This document shows, piece after piece, positions 18,554-27,231 of a DNA stretch of 64,000 bases (positions are counted from its first letter, which is position 1; each line of letters starts with the position of its first letter). A program made the translations under genes and the position numbers. The stretch spans positions 372,001 to 436,000 of the forward strand of contig JAIYBW010000003.1 in the NCBI GenBank assembly GCA_027488375.1, given 5' to 3'. This DNA comes from Pseudomonadota bacterium. Its GTDB lineage: Bacteria > Bdellovibrionota > Bacteriovoracia > Bacteriovoracales > Bacteriovoracaceae. The notes beneath the pieces were generated by a model that was not told where the DNA came from, searched no databases, and saw only the letters and a program-made list of their open reading frames with translations.

Positions 18554-20050
18554 TTACCTCTGAGGACGCGGGCCTCTGTTTTTTTGAGAATTTTGTTGTG
18601 TAAAGTTTTGATCTCGTTGAGGTCTCTGAGGGCCTCTTTGGTCTTGTCTTGGACCACGTTGAGAATTTCTTTGTGATCTTTGATCTGGCCTTGGTCCACG
18701 TTGTTGATCTTGGCGATTATTTCTTTGATCTCTATCTTCTCTTAAATGACCTCTTGTGACGACCGGTTCTGATTTAGAATAATCAAATTCATCATCGTCA
18801 TCAAGTGTGTCTTCGTCTGTTGGAGTATAGTCGATTTCCTCTTCATCATCAGGCGAGAGAATAACTTTTTTATTTGAACTTTCAGGTTCTTTTATATTCG
18901 GTAGGCTATAATCGAGAGTTTTTTCACCAAAAAGATTTTCGAATATAGACTCAGCATAATTTTTGCTCTTATCTTTTAAGCTTTTTATTTCTTGTTCGAA
19001 ATTTTTCGTCTTTTTAGTTTGAGCTTCATCAAGACCAATGATCTTGAACGTTTCATCCGACACAGAATCAAATTCTTGTGGGAATTTAGCTTCTTCTTTA
19101 TTGAGGGTCTCTTTGTAGAGATCGACCACAAAGCGTTTTCTTACTCCGCGATTAGTCATCATGACAAATTGCTCACTTAAGAGATGAAGGCGATCAACTC
19201 GACCTATTTCTCCTGTGTGGGTAAGGATAATATCTCCCTCTTTAGGGAGGCGAGATCTCTTCTCACGATAAACTTCGTCTTCATATTGAAGACAACACTT
19301 TAATTGACCACAAACACCATTCAATTTTGAGAAATTTAGTGTTAGGTCTTGGTTTTTTGCCATTTTAATGCCGGCATTACCGTATTTAGTGAGGAAGGAT
19401 GAACAACAAAGCTCGCGTCCACAAGGACCGATGCCCCCAACAGAGGCTGATCGATCTCTCACGGAGATTTGTCTTAGTTCAATACGTGTTTTAAGTTTAC
19501 CAACAAGGTCTTTTACAAGTTCTCTGAAATCAACTCGGGCCGGAGCAATAAAATAAAAAACAGCTTTTTTACCAAATGAAGTAAATTCCACATGGGTAAG
19601 GTACATATCGAGTTTATACTGCTCAATCAAATCGTTACATAAATTTTCAGCGTGCTTTTGTTGCCTGTAAGCCTCTTTGTCTTTCTCAATATCATCATCC
19701 ATCGCAACTTTGGCGATACTTCTAATTGGGAGCATGCTTTTGTTGAAGGCAATATCATAGGGGAATGAATTGACATAACCGACGGCCATACCGCGATCAC
19801 TCATGGCCACGACTTTCTGACCATATTCAATTCTTCTTTTGCCCACAAGGAATGGAAAGGAACGGGAGTTTCCAGGAAACCTTACTCTTACAAAACGGAG
19901 AATCTGGCCTTCTTTAAAGCGAGAATCCTCTCGATCTCTATCTTCTTGGCCATCATTTTCGTTTTCAATGAATTCTAATGAATCTTCATCAGAAATTATA
20001 TTAACCGAGGCGGGAGTTATTTCATTCCCCTCGTTATTGTACATAGTCAT
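18554..20050 (-). CDS. ricT: PSP1/RicT family protein with Arg/Gln-rich tail
   Basis: Homologue of B. subtilis YaaT/RicT, part of an Fe-S complex that helps RNase Y-dependent mRNA maturation; in other phyla the role is less clear. 498 aa. The PSP1 core (about 45-290) includes the cysteine cluster GPCGRELCCSS and CGQLKCCLQYE. An acidic linker (about 385-430, DDEEEIDYTPTDEDT) leads to a roughly 60-residue tail of Arg, Gln, Pro and Gly (RGPRQDQRGPQRPQRDQ), RGG-like and possibly RNA-binding. Follows tmk-holB as in Firmicutes (tmk...holB-yaaT), but has its own leaderless promoter. Confidence 0.9.
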   Translation of the reverse strand: MTMYNNEGNEITPASVNIISDEDSLEFIENENDGQEDRDREDSRFKEGQILRFVRVRFPGNSRSFPFLVGKRRIEYGQKVVAMSDRGMAVGYVNSFPYDIAFNKSMLPIRSIAKVAMDDDIEKDKEAYRQQKHAENLCNDLIEQYKLDMYLTHVEFTSFGKKAVFYFIAPARVDFRELVKDLVGKLKTRIELRQISVRDRSASVGGIGPCGRELCCSSFLTKYGNAGIKMAKNQDLTLNFSKLNGVCGQLKCCLQYEDEVYREKRSRLPKEGDIILTHTGEIGRVDRLHLLSEQFVMMTNRGVRKRFVVDLYKETLNKEEAKFPQEFDSVSDETFKIIGLDEAQTKKTKNFEQEIKSLKDKSKNYAESIFENLFGEKTLDYSLPNIKEPESSNKKVILSPDDEEEIDYTPTDEDTLDDDDEFDYSKSEPVVTRGHLREDRDQRNNRQDQQRGPRPDQRSQRNSQRGPRQDQRGPQRPQRDQNFTQQNSQKNRGPRPQR

Positions 20051-20056
20051 CCGACC

Positions 20057-20085
20057 ATTGTGTGGGGATTTATGATGGATGTCAA
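20057..20085 (-). promoter_or_regulatory. Leaderless promoter of ricT
   Basis: On the minus strand: consensus TTGACA (20085-20080), 17-base spacer, CACAAT (20062-20057), six bases, ATG at 20050. The -35 overlaps the holB stop region, so ricT can be transcribed apart from tmk-holB. Confidence 0.65.
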
Positions 20086-20861
20086 CGACTTAGACGATTG
20101 AAAACATAGAGTTTTAGGACGCCATAAAAAAGAGTCCATTTTGTTGCAGATGGCTGATGGAAAGTCTCTAGCTCCTGGAGATTCTTGAGCCAGTCAATAA
20201 CTGCCTGCTTAGCATTAATATCTTCAGGATGCTCTGCTTCCCAAGTTGCCCATTCTTGAGTCCAGTGAGCTACATCAAAATCAGTTTTTTGATTGGACTC
20301 AATAAAGTCAGCCAAATTTTGTGTGGCAGACTTTTGAATGAAGCTAGTCCAGTTTGAGTTGGCGGTTTTTTCTTTTTGAAAACTAATTCTTAGTGTTAAG
20401 CCACGGGATTGAATGGTATCAAGGAGTTTTTGTCCCCTTGGGTTAAGCAAGAAGATGGTGGAATTCCCGTTTGGCTCCTCTAAAAGTTTTAAGCATTTAT
20501 TGGCCACCTGATTTGTCAATTTATGGCCCTCTGGGATTACGGCAAATTTTCTGGAGCCTTGAACTGGGCGAAATTCAAAATAACGAATCATGGCCTCAGC
20601 GTCGCTAACCACATAATTAGGATCTTTTTTGTCTTGATACTCAGGTAGATTACCCATCATGAAGACATCAGGATAGTCTAAGAGATTTGAACTATTTTGT
20701 TTAAGATGATCAATTTTTTGAAAATAGTCCTTAATGAATTGTGTCACGAATTCAAGTAATTTTTCGTAAGCAACATCTGGGGATAGGGAAGTTTCAAGAA
20801 TGTAAAAGTGGCCTAATTGTTTGCTAGAGGCTTTTTCAAAAAGTAGCTGGCCCCAGTTCAT
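20082..20861 (-). CDS. holB: DNA polymerase III delta' subunit, short form
   Basis: Clamp-loader delta' subunit, 259 aa. Recognised from AEAMIRYFEFRPVQGSRKF, IPEGHKLTNQVANKCLKLLE(EP) and STIFLLNPRGQKLLDTIQSR, which match the post-Walker-B part of HolB, including the IxSR sensor segment. It is shorter than usual (about 310-335), with no P-loop and no zinc-binding cysteines in the N-terminal part, consistent with delta' being a non-hydrolysing stator. Start ATG overlaps the tmk stop by four bases. Confidence 0.85.
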   Translation of the reverse strand: MNWGQLLFEKASSKQLGHFYILETSLSPDVAYEKLLEFVTQFIKDYFQKIDHLKQNSSNLLDYPDVFMMGNLPEYQDKKDPNYVVSDAEAMIRYFEFRPVQGSRKFAVIPEGHKLTNQVANKCLKLLEEPNGNSTIFLLNPRGQKLLDTIQSRGLTLRISFQKEKTANSNWTSFIQKSATQNLADFIESNQKTDFDVAHWTQEWATWEAEHPEDINAKQAVIDWLKNLQELETFHQPSATKWTLFYGVLKLYVFNRLSR

Positions 20862-21532
20862 TTGATAAATCTCTCTATATCTTGTTCTATATAGGTTGAG
20901 ACTTCTTCAACAGATCCTCTGGCATCGATAGTGAGGATTCGGTCACTAAATAACCCCGCCATCTGCTGATAGCCTGTAATAAGCTCATTATAGAAATCTG
21001 CTTTTTCTGACTCAAAGTAGTCTTTTTCTTGACCTCTTAGATTTTGGCGTTCCCATGAAACCTCTAGAGGGATATCTAAGTAAAATGTTCTATGAGGTAA
21101 AATGTTTAGTGGGTTATGTTGGTGGAGTTCAAGTACCGTTTTAAAGCCCAATTTCCTTGCTTGCCCTTGATAGGCAAGAGTCGAGTCAATATAACGATCT
21201 AGGATAACAATCGATTTAGGTTGGAGAAGAAATGGTAAAATTTTTTCTTTTAATAATTGGGCCCTTGAAGCTAGAAAAAGATGACATTCTGCCAAAGGAT
21301 GCAAAGGGGTAGAACTTTTAAGAATCGCTTCTCTTAGTCTTTCCCCGAATTCAGTTCCCCCAGGTTCTCTAAGGCTTAGGACTCTATAACCTTTTTTAAT
21401 TAAGATTTTTTCTAAAAATTTTATTTGAGTGCTTTTCCCAGATCCCTCAATTCCCTCAAGTGAAAGGAAATAACTTTCCGGAGTTTCAGGAGTTATATAA
21501 AATGATTTTAGATGTTGTAGGGAATTTTGCAC
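20858..21532 (-). CDS. tmk: Thymidylate kinase
   Basis: Phosphorylates dTMP to dTDP. 224 aa with a slightly longer N-terminus than E. coli. P-loop GIEGSGKST (about 27-35), REPGGTEFGERLR, the DRYIDSTLAYQGQAR segment with the family DR(Y)-S motif, and a LID region (QNLRGQEKDYFE). Start is GTG at 21532, set by TAAACT exactly six bases upstream. First gene of the tmk-holB unit; translationally coupled to holB. Confidence 0.95.
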   Translation of the reverse strand: MQNSLQHLKSFYITPETPESYFLSLEGIEGSGKSTQIKFLEKILIKKGYRVLSLREPGGTEFGERLREAILKSSTPLHPLAECHLFLASRAQLLKEKILPFLLQPKSIVILDRYIDSTLAYQGQARKLGFKTVLELHQHNPLNILPHRTFYLDIPLEVSWERQNLRGQEKDYFESEKADFYNELITGYQQMAGLFSDRILTIDARGSVEEVSTYIEQDIERFIK

Positions 21533-21538
21533 CCCACG

Positions 21539-21568
21539 AGTTTAGCATTGGCAGGTTGCATCGTTCAA
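21539..21568 (-). promoter_or_regulatory. Leaderless promoter of tmk
   Basis: TTGAAC (21568-21563), 18-base spacer, TAAACT (21544-21539), six bases, GTG at 21532. A leaderless mRNA starting with GTG would be unusual. Confidence 0.5.
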
Positions 21569-21578
21569 AGGAAATCTC

Positions 21579-22208
21579 ATGATTCGAGCTCTTTTATTAT
21601 TATTTTTGCTTAATACATCGTGCACGTCCTCACCTGTAAAAAAAGAACTTCGCTATAAGGGTGAAAACTTATCAAAACTGGGTGATTTTGGATTGTTAGT
21701 TGGTTACCTTTCCATACCGATAGATACATTTCCCTTTGATCGCAGATCGGCGGTGATCTATTTTGAAAATTCTTCGACAAAGGAAGAATATTTTTTTGGT
21801 GAAACGAAAGGTGTTTTTTATTTAAAATTACCTCCAGGTGACTACACTGTTAAAGACATCTGGGCAGCCGGTAAATGCAACCCTTCAACTGGGCACAGCC
21901 TGAGTGGTTTTTTTGATACTTTACCAAAACGAGTTCAAAAACAACGAGCTCGAATTGAAGCTCCAGTGAAATCCGTTTTCACATTCAGAATTGCCAAGGG
22001 CAAAATGACGGATCTCGGAAGTATTTTGATGACTTGCTTGGAATGGAATGGAAGTCAAAAATTTATTTTTGAATTTTCAGATTTTATTGAGGACGGAAAA
22101 TTTGAGGTCTTCAAAAGTCTTAAATCTGATGAAGAGGAATGTGGATGCAAGCTTCTTAGAAAAAAAGATGGCAACTCAATTAAGGAAATGAAAAAAGACC
22201 TAAACTAG
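21579..22208 (+). CDS. Hypothetical lipoprotein
   Basis: 209 aa, not recognised. N-terminal MIRALLLLFLLNTSC is a lipoprotein-like signal peptide, although Asn at -3 is not ideal for a lipobox. The rest has beta-rich stretches (GDFGLLVGYLSIPID, VFYLKLPPGDYTVKDIWA), reminiscent of the small beta-sandwich folds in envelope proteins with a PPGDY turn, and several Cys near the C-terminus (EECGCK). AAAGGA is seven bases before ATG. Ends two bases from a convergent gene. Confidence 0.6.
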   Translation: MIRALLLLFLLNTSCTSSPVKKELRYKGENLSKLGDFGLLVGYLSIPIDTFPFDRRSAVIYFENSSTKEEYFFGETKGVFYLKLPPGDYTVKDIWAAGKCNPSTGHSLSGFFDTLPKRVQKQRARIEAPVKSVFTFRIAKGKMTDLGSILMTCLEWNGSQKFIFEFSDFIEDGKFEVFKSLKSDEEECGCKLLRKKDGNSIKEMKKDLN

Positions 22209-22209
22209 C

Positions 22210-23436
22210 TTAAAAGTCTCCTGCTTCTTCAACCGGAGGTGCTTCTGGTTGGGGAGGCTGCTCGGCCATGTTCATGGCCTGATCAAGTGATTCATTGCTC
22301 TCATTTCCAGGAGTGGGGCTAACCAAAGAATGTTCAGCAACTTGATCCACTTCTTGAGGAGGTTCAGACTCCATGGGTTGGTCAACAGGCATCTCTGGCT
22401 CATAGGACTGAGGCTCCTGATGTCCTTGAAAAGGTTCATGATGGATTGGATGGGCCTGAGTTAAACCTGATCGATTTTGATGATCCATCGGTTGATAGCT
22501 TGCAGGTTGTCTTCGTGAAGGTCTTTGAACGTTAGTTTGTTTAGTTTGTATCCCATTTGGTTCAACCACCTCTTGATTTTTATCAGAGACGGCAAATTGA
22601 TCAGGCTCACCATGTTTATTGCTAATCACTGTAACTAAACCTACGACCACAACAAGGCCTGCTACCATAGCGGGCACGGCCCACTTTAGTGAACGGCTCA
22701 CTTCTGTTTGATTTAAAAGTTTTAGATCAATCTCATTTAGATTTAACTGGTGGCCTTCTTTCTTATTTCCAAGGTAGGCCAAAGCCGCAACACCATTTAG
22801 TGTTTCTGTTGTTTGGCTTTGTCCTATGCCCTCGGCTATTTCCTCTCTGGCGTAGGAGAGCTCGAGGTCACTTGGAGTTGTGGGAAGAGAGTCAGCATTT
22901 TTGAGCAGCTCTTGAAACATCTGAACTTCATAAAATTTATGCCAGCTATGACCTTCATCGAATGAAACAAGTTCGTTAAATCCGAGGATGTTCATTTCTA
23001 ACTTTTTTTGAATATCAAAACGGGAAAGGGGACCTTGCTTTTGACCATTTTGCAGGATCCAGAATTTTTCAATTTGCGCTTGATGAGCAACGGCATGTTC
23101 CCCAATTTCAGTGAATTGAGCGTAAGAATAAAATGCGTGCCAATCGTTGCTATCCATTCTTGAGGCGAGGCACTCTTGAAAGAGGTTTTCATTCTCAGTA
23201 GCGTAGTGCTTGAGTGAATCAACTTCAAACGGACCAAAGACTTCTTCTTTGTATTTTACCACCCATAAATCATGAGTGGAGTAGCCCATCTTATGGATAA
23301 CTTCATTCGTCAGCGGTTTTAAATCGATACTCATAGGAAGCTCTTTTTCCTCTAATGTTCTAGAGTCATTTCGGCGCTCTTGGTCTAAAGCTTTAAATCT
23401 CGACAAAATGAGGCCATTTTTTGACGAAAGCTTCAC
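22210..23436 (-). CDS. GYF_2/DUF4339-type membrane protein
   Basis: 408 aa in the longest form. Two tandem GYF_2-like domains: DLWVVKYKEEVFGPFEVDSL (about 56-110) and FWILQNGQKQGPLSRFDIQ (about 125-175), each with the Trp...GP(F/L) pattern. One transmembrane helix (about 250-270, VPAMVAGLVVVVGLVTVIS) then a Pro/Gln/Glu-rich tail of about 120 residues, presumably periplasmic. Such proteins are thought to be protein-interaction adaptors; function here is unknown. Start unsettled: GTG 23436 has TAGTAT eight bases upstream; an in-frame ATG at 23334 has no clear Shine-Dalgarno. Confidence 0.7.
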   Translation of the reverse strand: MKLSSKNGLILSRFKALDQERRNDSRTLEEKELPMSIDLKPLTNEVIHKMGYSTHDLWVVKYKEEVFGPFEVDSLKHYATENENLFQECLASRMDSNDWHAFYSYAQFTEIGEHAVAHQAQIEKFWILQNGQKQGPLSRFDIQKKLEMNILGFNELVSFDEGHSWHKFYEVQMFQELLKNADSLPTTPSDLELSYAREEIAEGIGQSQTTETLNGVAALAYLGNKKEGHQLNLNEIDLKLLNQTEVSRSLKWAVPAMVAGLVVVVGLVTVISNKHGEPDQFAVSDKNQEVVEPNGIQTKQTNVQRPSRRQPASYQPMDHQNRSGLTQAHPIHHEPFQGHQEPQSYEPEMPVDQPMESEPPQEVDQVAEHSLVSPTPGNESNESLDQAMNMAEQPPQPEAPPVEEAGDF

Positions 23437-23475
23437 AAAAAGTCATACTAGACCCCGCTAGACAAAGGAAATTAC

Positions 23476-23907
23476 GTGAAAATGACTGAGAGAGTTAATC
23501 AGATTAAGCAGCGGTTGGGTCAGTATTCAGATTGGGAAGATCGATACAAGGAACTCATTCAACTTGGTAAAAGTCTGCAAAATTACCCTGAAGATAAACG
23601 TGATGAAAAATATAAGGTCAAAGGATGTCAATCACAGGTTTGGCTTTATCCGGAGTTAAGGGATGGTCGAGTTTACTTTTTTGGTGATAGTGATGCTGTA
23701 CTAGTCAAAGGTATTGTTGGTCTCCTTCTATCCGTTTACTCAGATGCGACTCCCGATGAGATTCTTACAACTAAACCAGAATTTTTAAAAGAAGTTGGTA
23801 TCACTGAGCATTTATCAATGAATCGCTCTAATGGACTAGCGGCGATGATGAAACAAATTCAAATGTACGCACTCGTCTTTAAATCGCTCAATCAGCAGAA
23901 GGCTTAA
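23476..23907 (+). CDS. sufE: SufE-family cysteine desulfurase activator
   Basis: 143 aa, the usual SufE length (about 138-147). SufE accepts persulfide sulfur from SufS for Fe-S cluster assembly. The acceptor Cys is in VKGCQSQVW (about residue 51), followed by GDSDAVLVKGIVGLLL and the C-terminal SMNRSNGLAAM. GTG 23476 (AAAGGAA five bases upstream) or ATG 23482 could be the start. No other suf genes in the window. Two bases separate it from hemB, so the pair is probably an operon. Confidence 0.93.
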   Translation: MKMTERVNQIKQRLGQYSDWEDRYKELIQLGKSLQNYPEDKRDEKYKVKGCQSQVWLYPELRDGRVYFFGDSDAVLVKGIVGLLLSVYSDATPDEILTTKPEFLKEVGITEHLSMNRSNGLAAMMKQIQMYALVFKSLNQQKA

Positions 23908-23909
23908 TT

Positions 23910-24884
23910 ATGCTTATAAGACCTAGAAGAAATCGTCAAAATGAAGTTATCCGCTCCATGATCCGAGAAAATTTTTTAGCACCTGAGCATCTTATAGCCC
24001 CCCTTTTTGTTATTGATGGTAAAGACCAAAATATACCTATTAAATCAATGCCGGGTCATAGTCGTCTCTCTATAGATCACTTGATCTTAGAGGCGAAAGA
24101 ACTCTATTCAATGGGGATAAAATGCATAGCTTTATTTCCAGCAATTCAAGATTCACTTAAAACTCCTGATGCTCGTGAAGCTTATAATGAGCAAGGTTTA
24201 AATTTTCGGGCCATCAGGGCGATTAAAGAATCTGTTCCGGGAATGCTCGTTATGGGTGATATTGCCTTAGATCCTTATTCTTCTGATGGACACGATGGTC
24301 TGGTTGATCCAAAGACGGGAGAAATTTTAAATGATCCAACTCTAGAAATACTCGCTCGCCAGGCCATTTGCGAAGCGAAGGCGGGAGTTGATATCATTGG
24401 ACCCTCAGATATGATGGATGGGAGAGTAGGCTACCTTAGAAACGCCTTAGATGAAGAAGGGTTTCAAAAAACTTTGATCATGAGCTACACCGCCAAGTAT
24501 GCCTCAGCCTTTTATGGCCCTTTCAGAGATGCACTGGATTCGGCTCCCAAAAAGGGAGACAAAAAAACTTATCAGATGGATCCCTCAAATGGCACTGAGG
24601 CCCTTAGAGAGGCTGCCCTTGATGAAGCTGAAGGGGCAGATATTATGATGGTTAAGCCTGGTCTTGCTTATCTCGATGTGATCTATCGATTAAAACAGCA
24701 ATCAACACTTCCTATTTCTGCTTACAATGTGAGTGGAGAATATGCCATGGTTAAAGCTGCTGCTCAAAATGGATGGATTGATCATGATAAAGTTGTTCTG
24801 GAAACTTTAATGAGCTTTAGACGAGCAGGTGCAGATATCATCTTAACTTATCATGCAAAAGAAGCAGCCTTGTTACTCAATTAG
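23910..24884 (+). CDS. hemB: Porphobilinogen synthase, zinc-independent type
   Basis: Joins two 5-aminolevulinate molecules in haem synthesis. 324 aa. The Schiff-base lysines lie in SYTAKYASAFYGPFRDA (about K195) and MMVKPGLAYLD (about K248); DIIGPSDMMDGRVG is also diagnostic. In the metal loop the sequence reads DIALDPYSSDGHDG, with Asp/Ser where zinc enzymes have three Cys, so this is the Mg-type enzyme without the catalytic zinc. Follows sufE with a two-base gap. Confidence 0.96.
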   Translation: MLIRPRRNRQNEVIRSMIRENFLAPEHLIAPLFVIDGKDQNIPIKSMPGHSRLSIDHLILEAKELYSMGIKCIALFPAIQDSLKTPDAREAYNEQGLNFRAIRAIKESVPGMLVMGDIALDPYSSDGHDGLVDPKTGEILNDPTLEILARQAICEAKAGVDIIGPSDMMDGRVGYLRNALDEEGFQKTLIMSYTAKYASAFYGPFRDALDSAPKKGDKKTYQMDPSNGTEALREAALDEAEGADIMMVKPGLAYLDVIYRLKQQSTLPISAYNVSGEYAMVKAAAQNGWIDHDKVVLETLMSFRRAGADIILTYHAKEAALLLN

Positions 24885-24893
24885 AGTCTAGTA

Positions 24894-24922
24894 TTGTCGT
24901 TCTTCTTGTTATCTAGTTTAAT
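24894..24922 (+). promoter_or_regulatory. Leaderless promoter of the heptosyltransferase operon
   Basis: TTGTCG (24894-24899), 17-base spacer, TTTAAT (24917-24922), six bases, ATG 24929. Confidence 0.6.
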
Positions 24923-24928
24923 ATCATC

Positions 24929-25981
24929 ATGCATATTATATTGATAAGATTTTCAAGTATGGGGGATGTAGTTCTTCAGACGGCCACGGTGAATTGGTTA
25001 AAAGCCCTTTATGGTCACGAACTTTATATTACTTTTGTGACCTCCGATGAATTTAAATCTCTTGTTGAAAATCATCCCGGTATAGATCAGGTCATAAGTT
25101 TTAATCGCCGAGGTGGTGAACGCTGGGGAGACTTTATTCTTAAAATTAAGGGACTTCATCAAGCACGTCCTATTGATCTTATTTTAGATCTTCATGGAAC
25201 TCTAAGATCATTGAAATTAAGACTTCATTTTTGGTCAATACCTTGTTTAAGTATCGATAAACGTCGTCTTGAAAGATTTCTTATTACGAAGGTCAAAGGG
25301 AAATGGCTGAAGACATTTATCGCTTCAAAAATTATTGGTTATGAAAATCAAGTTGAAAGAATCATTAATGATTTTCAGGCACTCTTTAATGATCACCGCG
25401 CCTTAAGGCGAACTATAGATAAGGTAAATGGCCCACATCAAGAGATAACAACTCTTTCTAAAAATGATAAAGATAAACAAGCACATTCATATATTGTTCT
25501 TGCACCATCAGCTTCATTTGAGGCCAAAAGATGGCCAGTTGAACGGTTTGTTGATTTAGCTGAAAAAGTTCTTTCAAACCATCATATAGAAATCGTTGTT
25601 TTAGCGGGACCTGGTGATGATTTCTGTAAGGCTTTTGATAAAATTCAGTCTCCTTTGTTAAGAAATTTACAGGGCAAAACTTCACTTAAAGAATCGATGG
25701 ATATTCTTAGTCATGCCTCTTTTTGCATAGGCAATGATTCAGGCATGAATCATATTTCAGAAGCCTATGGAGTTCCTTGCCTAACACTTTTTGGGCCGAC
25801 TGATCCTTGTTTTGGTTTTGCGCCTCATGGGACATCATCAGGATATATTTCCAAAGAGATTTGGTGCAAACCATGCTCAACAACTGGTTCAAAGAAATGC
25901 TTTAGAGATCGGCCTTACTGTATGAATGAGATTTCGGTTGAAGAAGTTTATAAGAAATTTCTTGAGTTGAGGGACCATTGA
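24929..25981 (+). CDS. Glycosyltransferase family 9 (heptosyltransferase-like)
   Basis: LPS core heptosyltransferase-like enzyme, 350 aa. N-terminal IRFSSMGDVVLQTATVNWLK is the GT9 signature; SFEAKRWPVERFVDLAE and IGNDSGMNHISEAYGVPCLTLFGPTDP form the ADP-heptose-binding C-terminal half; it ends with a Cys-rich CKPC...CFRDRPYCM segment common in the family. First of three overlapping genes: its TGA is overlapped by a TTG start of the KdtA-like gene. Acts at the cytoplasmic face of the inner membrane. Confidence 0.88.
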   Translation: MHIILIRFSSMGDVVLQTATVNWLKALYGHELYITFVTSDEFKSLVENHPGIDQVISFNRRGGERWGDFILKIKGLHQARPIDLILDLHGTLRSLKLRLHFWSIPCLSIDKRRLERFLITKVKGKWLKTFIASKIIGYENQVERIINDFQALFNDHRALRRTIDKVNGPHQEITTLSKNDKDKQAHSYIVLAPSASFEAKRWPVERFVDLAEKVLSNHHIEIVVLAGPGDDFCKAFDKIQSPLLRNLQGKTSLKESMDILSHASFCIGNDSGMNHISEAYGVPCLTLFGPTDPCFGFAPHGTSSGYISKEIWCKPCSTTGSKKCFRDRPYCMNEISVEEVYKKFLELRDH

Positions 25982-27231
25982 TTATTTGGTTTTTGAGTTC
26001 TCTTTTTTTTGGATTATTCATGAAGCCACTTCAGTGGCTTGCAAGATTCCTTTCATTGTTTTTACCTTTCTTTAAACAAAGAAATGATTTTGAAAAAAAG
26101 AACTTTCAAGACAAGACCACTCAAAGTTTTAAAGAAATTGGAGTCAAGGCTGATCTTTGTTTTGAGTTTTCTTCAGAGGGTGAGTATCAGCAGGTCGCAA
26201 GTTTGATTGACGATTCATTAGTGGCCGGAAAAAAAATAGAACTTGTCTATTTTTCTCCAAGTGTTGAAAAAACGATAACTGAACTTGCCCTGAAATATCC
26301 CCAGAATATTCGTTTTTTAAGATATTCTCTGCTTTACTCTACGTTTAGCGGCTGGATCACATCACAAACTCTCATTTTAGTAAGGTATGATCTTTTTCCT
26401 GAATTCTTTATCTGGAGTTTGAAGCCTGGTCATAAACTTAAAATGATTTGGGTGACTTTTAAAAAGGAACGTCTTACGAATAAAACTATTTCAATTTTTA
26501 AAAGAATATTTCTTTGGCGTTCATCTCAAATCATTTTTGCATCGGAGGCAGATGCGAATTTAGCAAAAGAAATGAATTTAAATGGATCTTCTTTTGATTT
26601 TCGAATAGAACAAATTCGTCGTAGATTAATAAAAAAAGATCAAACTTTTAAATTAAAATTCCCTGAATATTTTAATCTTGAAAAAAAAATGTCCGAGACG
26701 CCAATCAATAAGAGAATCATTTTTGGTAATGTATGGCCTGAAGATATTTTTTTATTAGAAAAGTTACCCTCTGATTTCAAGTGTCTTCTTGTCCCCCATA
26801 AACTTGACCAAGTTATTCTCCAGAAAATGACTGATGAGTTAACAAAACTCAGACTTTCTTTTCAGCTTGTGACGGATGATTTTGTGCCGGAAATTTCTGC
26901 ACAAATTATTATTTTAGTTAAAAAGGGGATTCTTTGTGAGTCCTTTGGAAATTTTTCCAAAGCTTATGTCGGCGGAGGTTTTGGAGAAAGCATTCACTCA
27001 ATTTTAGAGCCTTTAGTTGCTGGTTGCGGAGCTATTTCCTGTGGCCCTGTAAATTTTAGATCTACAGAATTTGATATAGCCGAATCCATGAATATAATAA
27101 CGGTGGTTAAGAATAGTCAGGAATTCTATGATTGGCTAATTCAAGATTTTGCTCAAATGACTCTTCATGATAAACTTAAAACCTATTTTGAGTCCTATCC
27201 TGATTTTATGAAGGATTTATTGTCATGCTAA
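25978..27231 (+). CDS. Divergent KdtA-like (Kdo transferase family) protein
   Basis: 417 aa, near the 425 of WaaA/KdtA. Hydrophobic anchor at 1-31, then FEFSSEGEYQQ with E69 where KdtA has its catalytic Glu in SxGE. Further family landmarks: RYDLFPEFFIW (for ETELWPN), IFASEADANLAKEM (for QSEADA) and AYVGGGFGESIHSILEP...GCGAISCGP (for the FVGGS...HNPLEP donor site). The match is weak in detail, so the sugar transferred is uncertain. Start is TTG 25978, overlapping the upstream stop by four bases. Context supports LPS core or lipid A glycosylation. Confidence 0.7.
   Translation: MIIWFLSSLFFGLFMKPLQWLARFLSLFLPFFKQRNDFEKKNFQDKTTQSFKEIGVKADLCFEFSSEGEYQQVASLIDDSLVAGKKIELVYFSPSVEKTITELALKYPQNIRFLRYSLLYSTFSGWITSQTLILVRYDLFPEFFIWSLKPGHKLKMIWVTFKKERLTNKTISIFKRIFLWRSSQIIFASEADANLAKEMNLNGSSFDFRIEQIRRRLIKKDQTFKLKFPEYFNLEKKMSETPINKRIIFGNVWPEDIFLLEKLPSDFKCLLVPHKLDQVILQKMTDELTKLRLSFQLVTDDFVPEISAQIIILVKKGILCESFGNFSKAYVGGGFGESIHSILEPLVAGCGAISCGPVNFRSTEFDIAESMNIITVVKNSQEFYDWLIQDFAQMTLHDKLKTYFESYPDFMKDLLSC

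Noticed and set aside
18560-18740. Tandem DNA repeat in the ricT tail as CRISPR-like
   Set aside because: Irregular codon-level repeats of Arg/Gln/Pro; no uniform repeat and spacer lengths.
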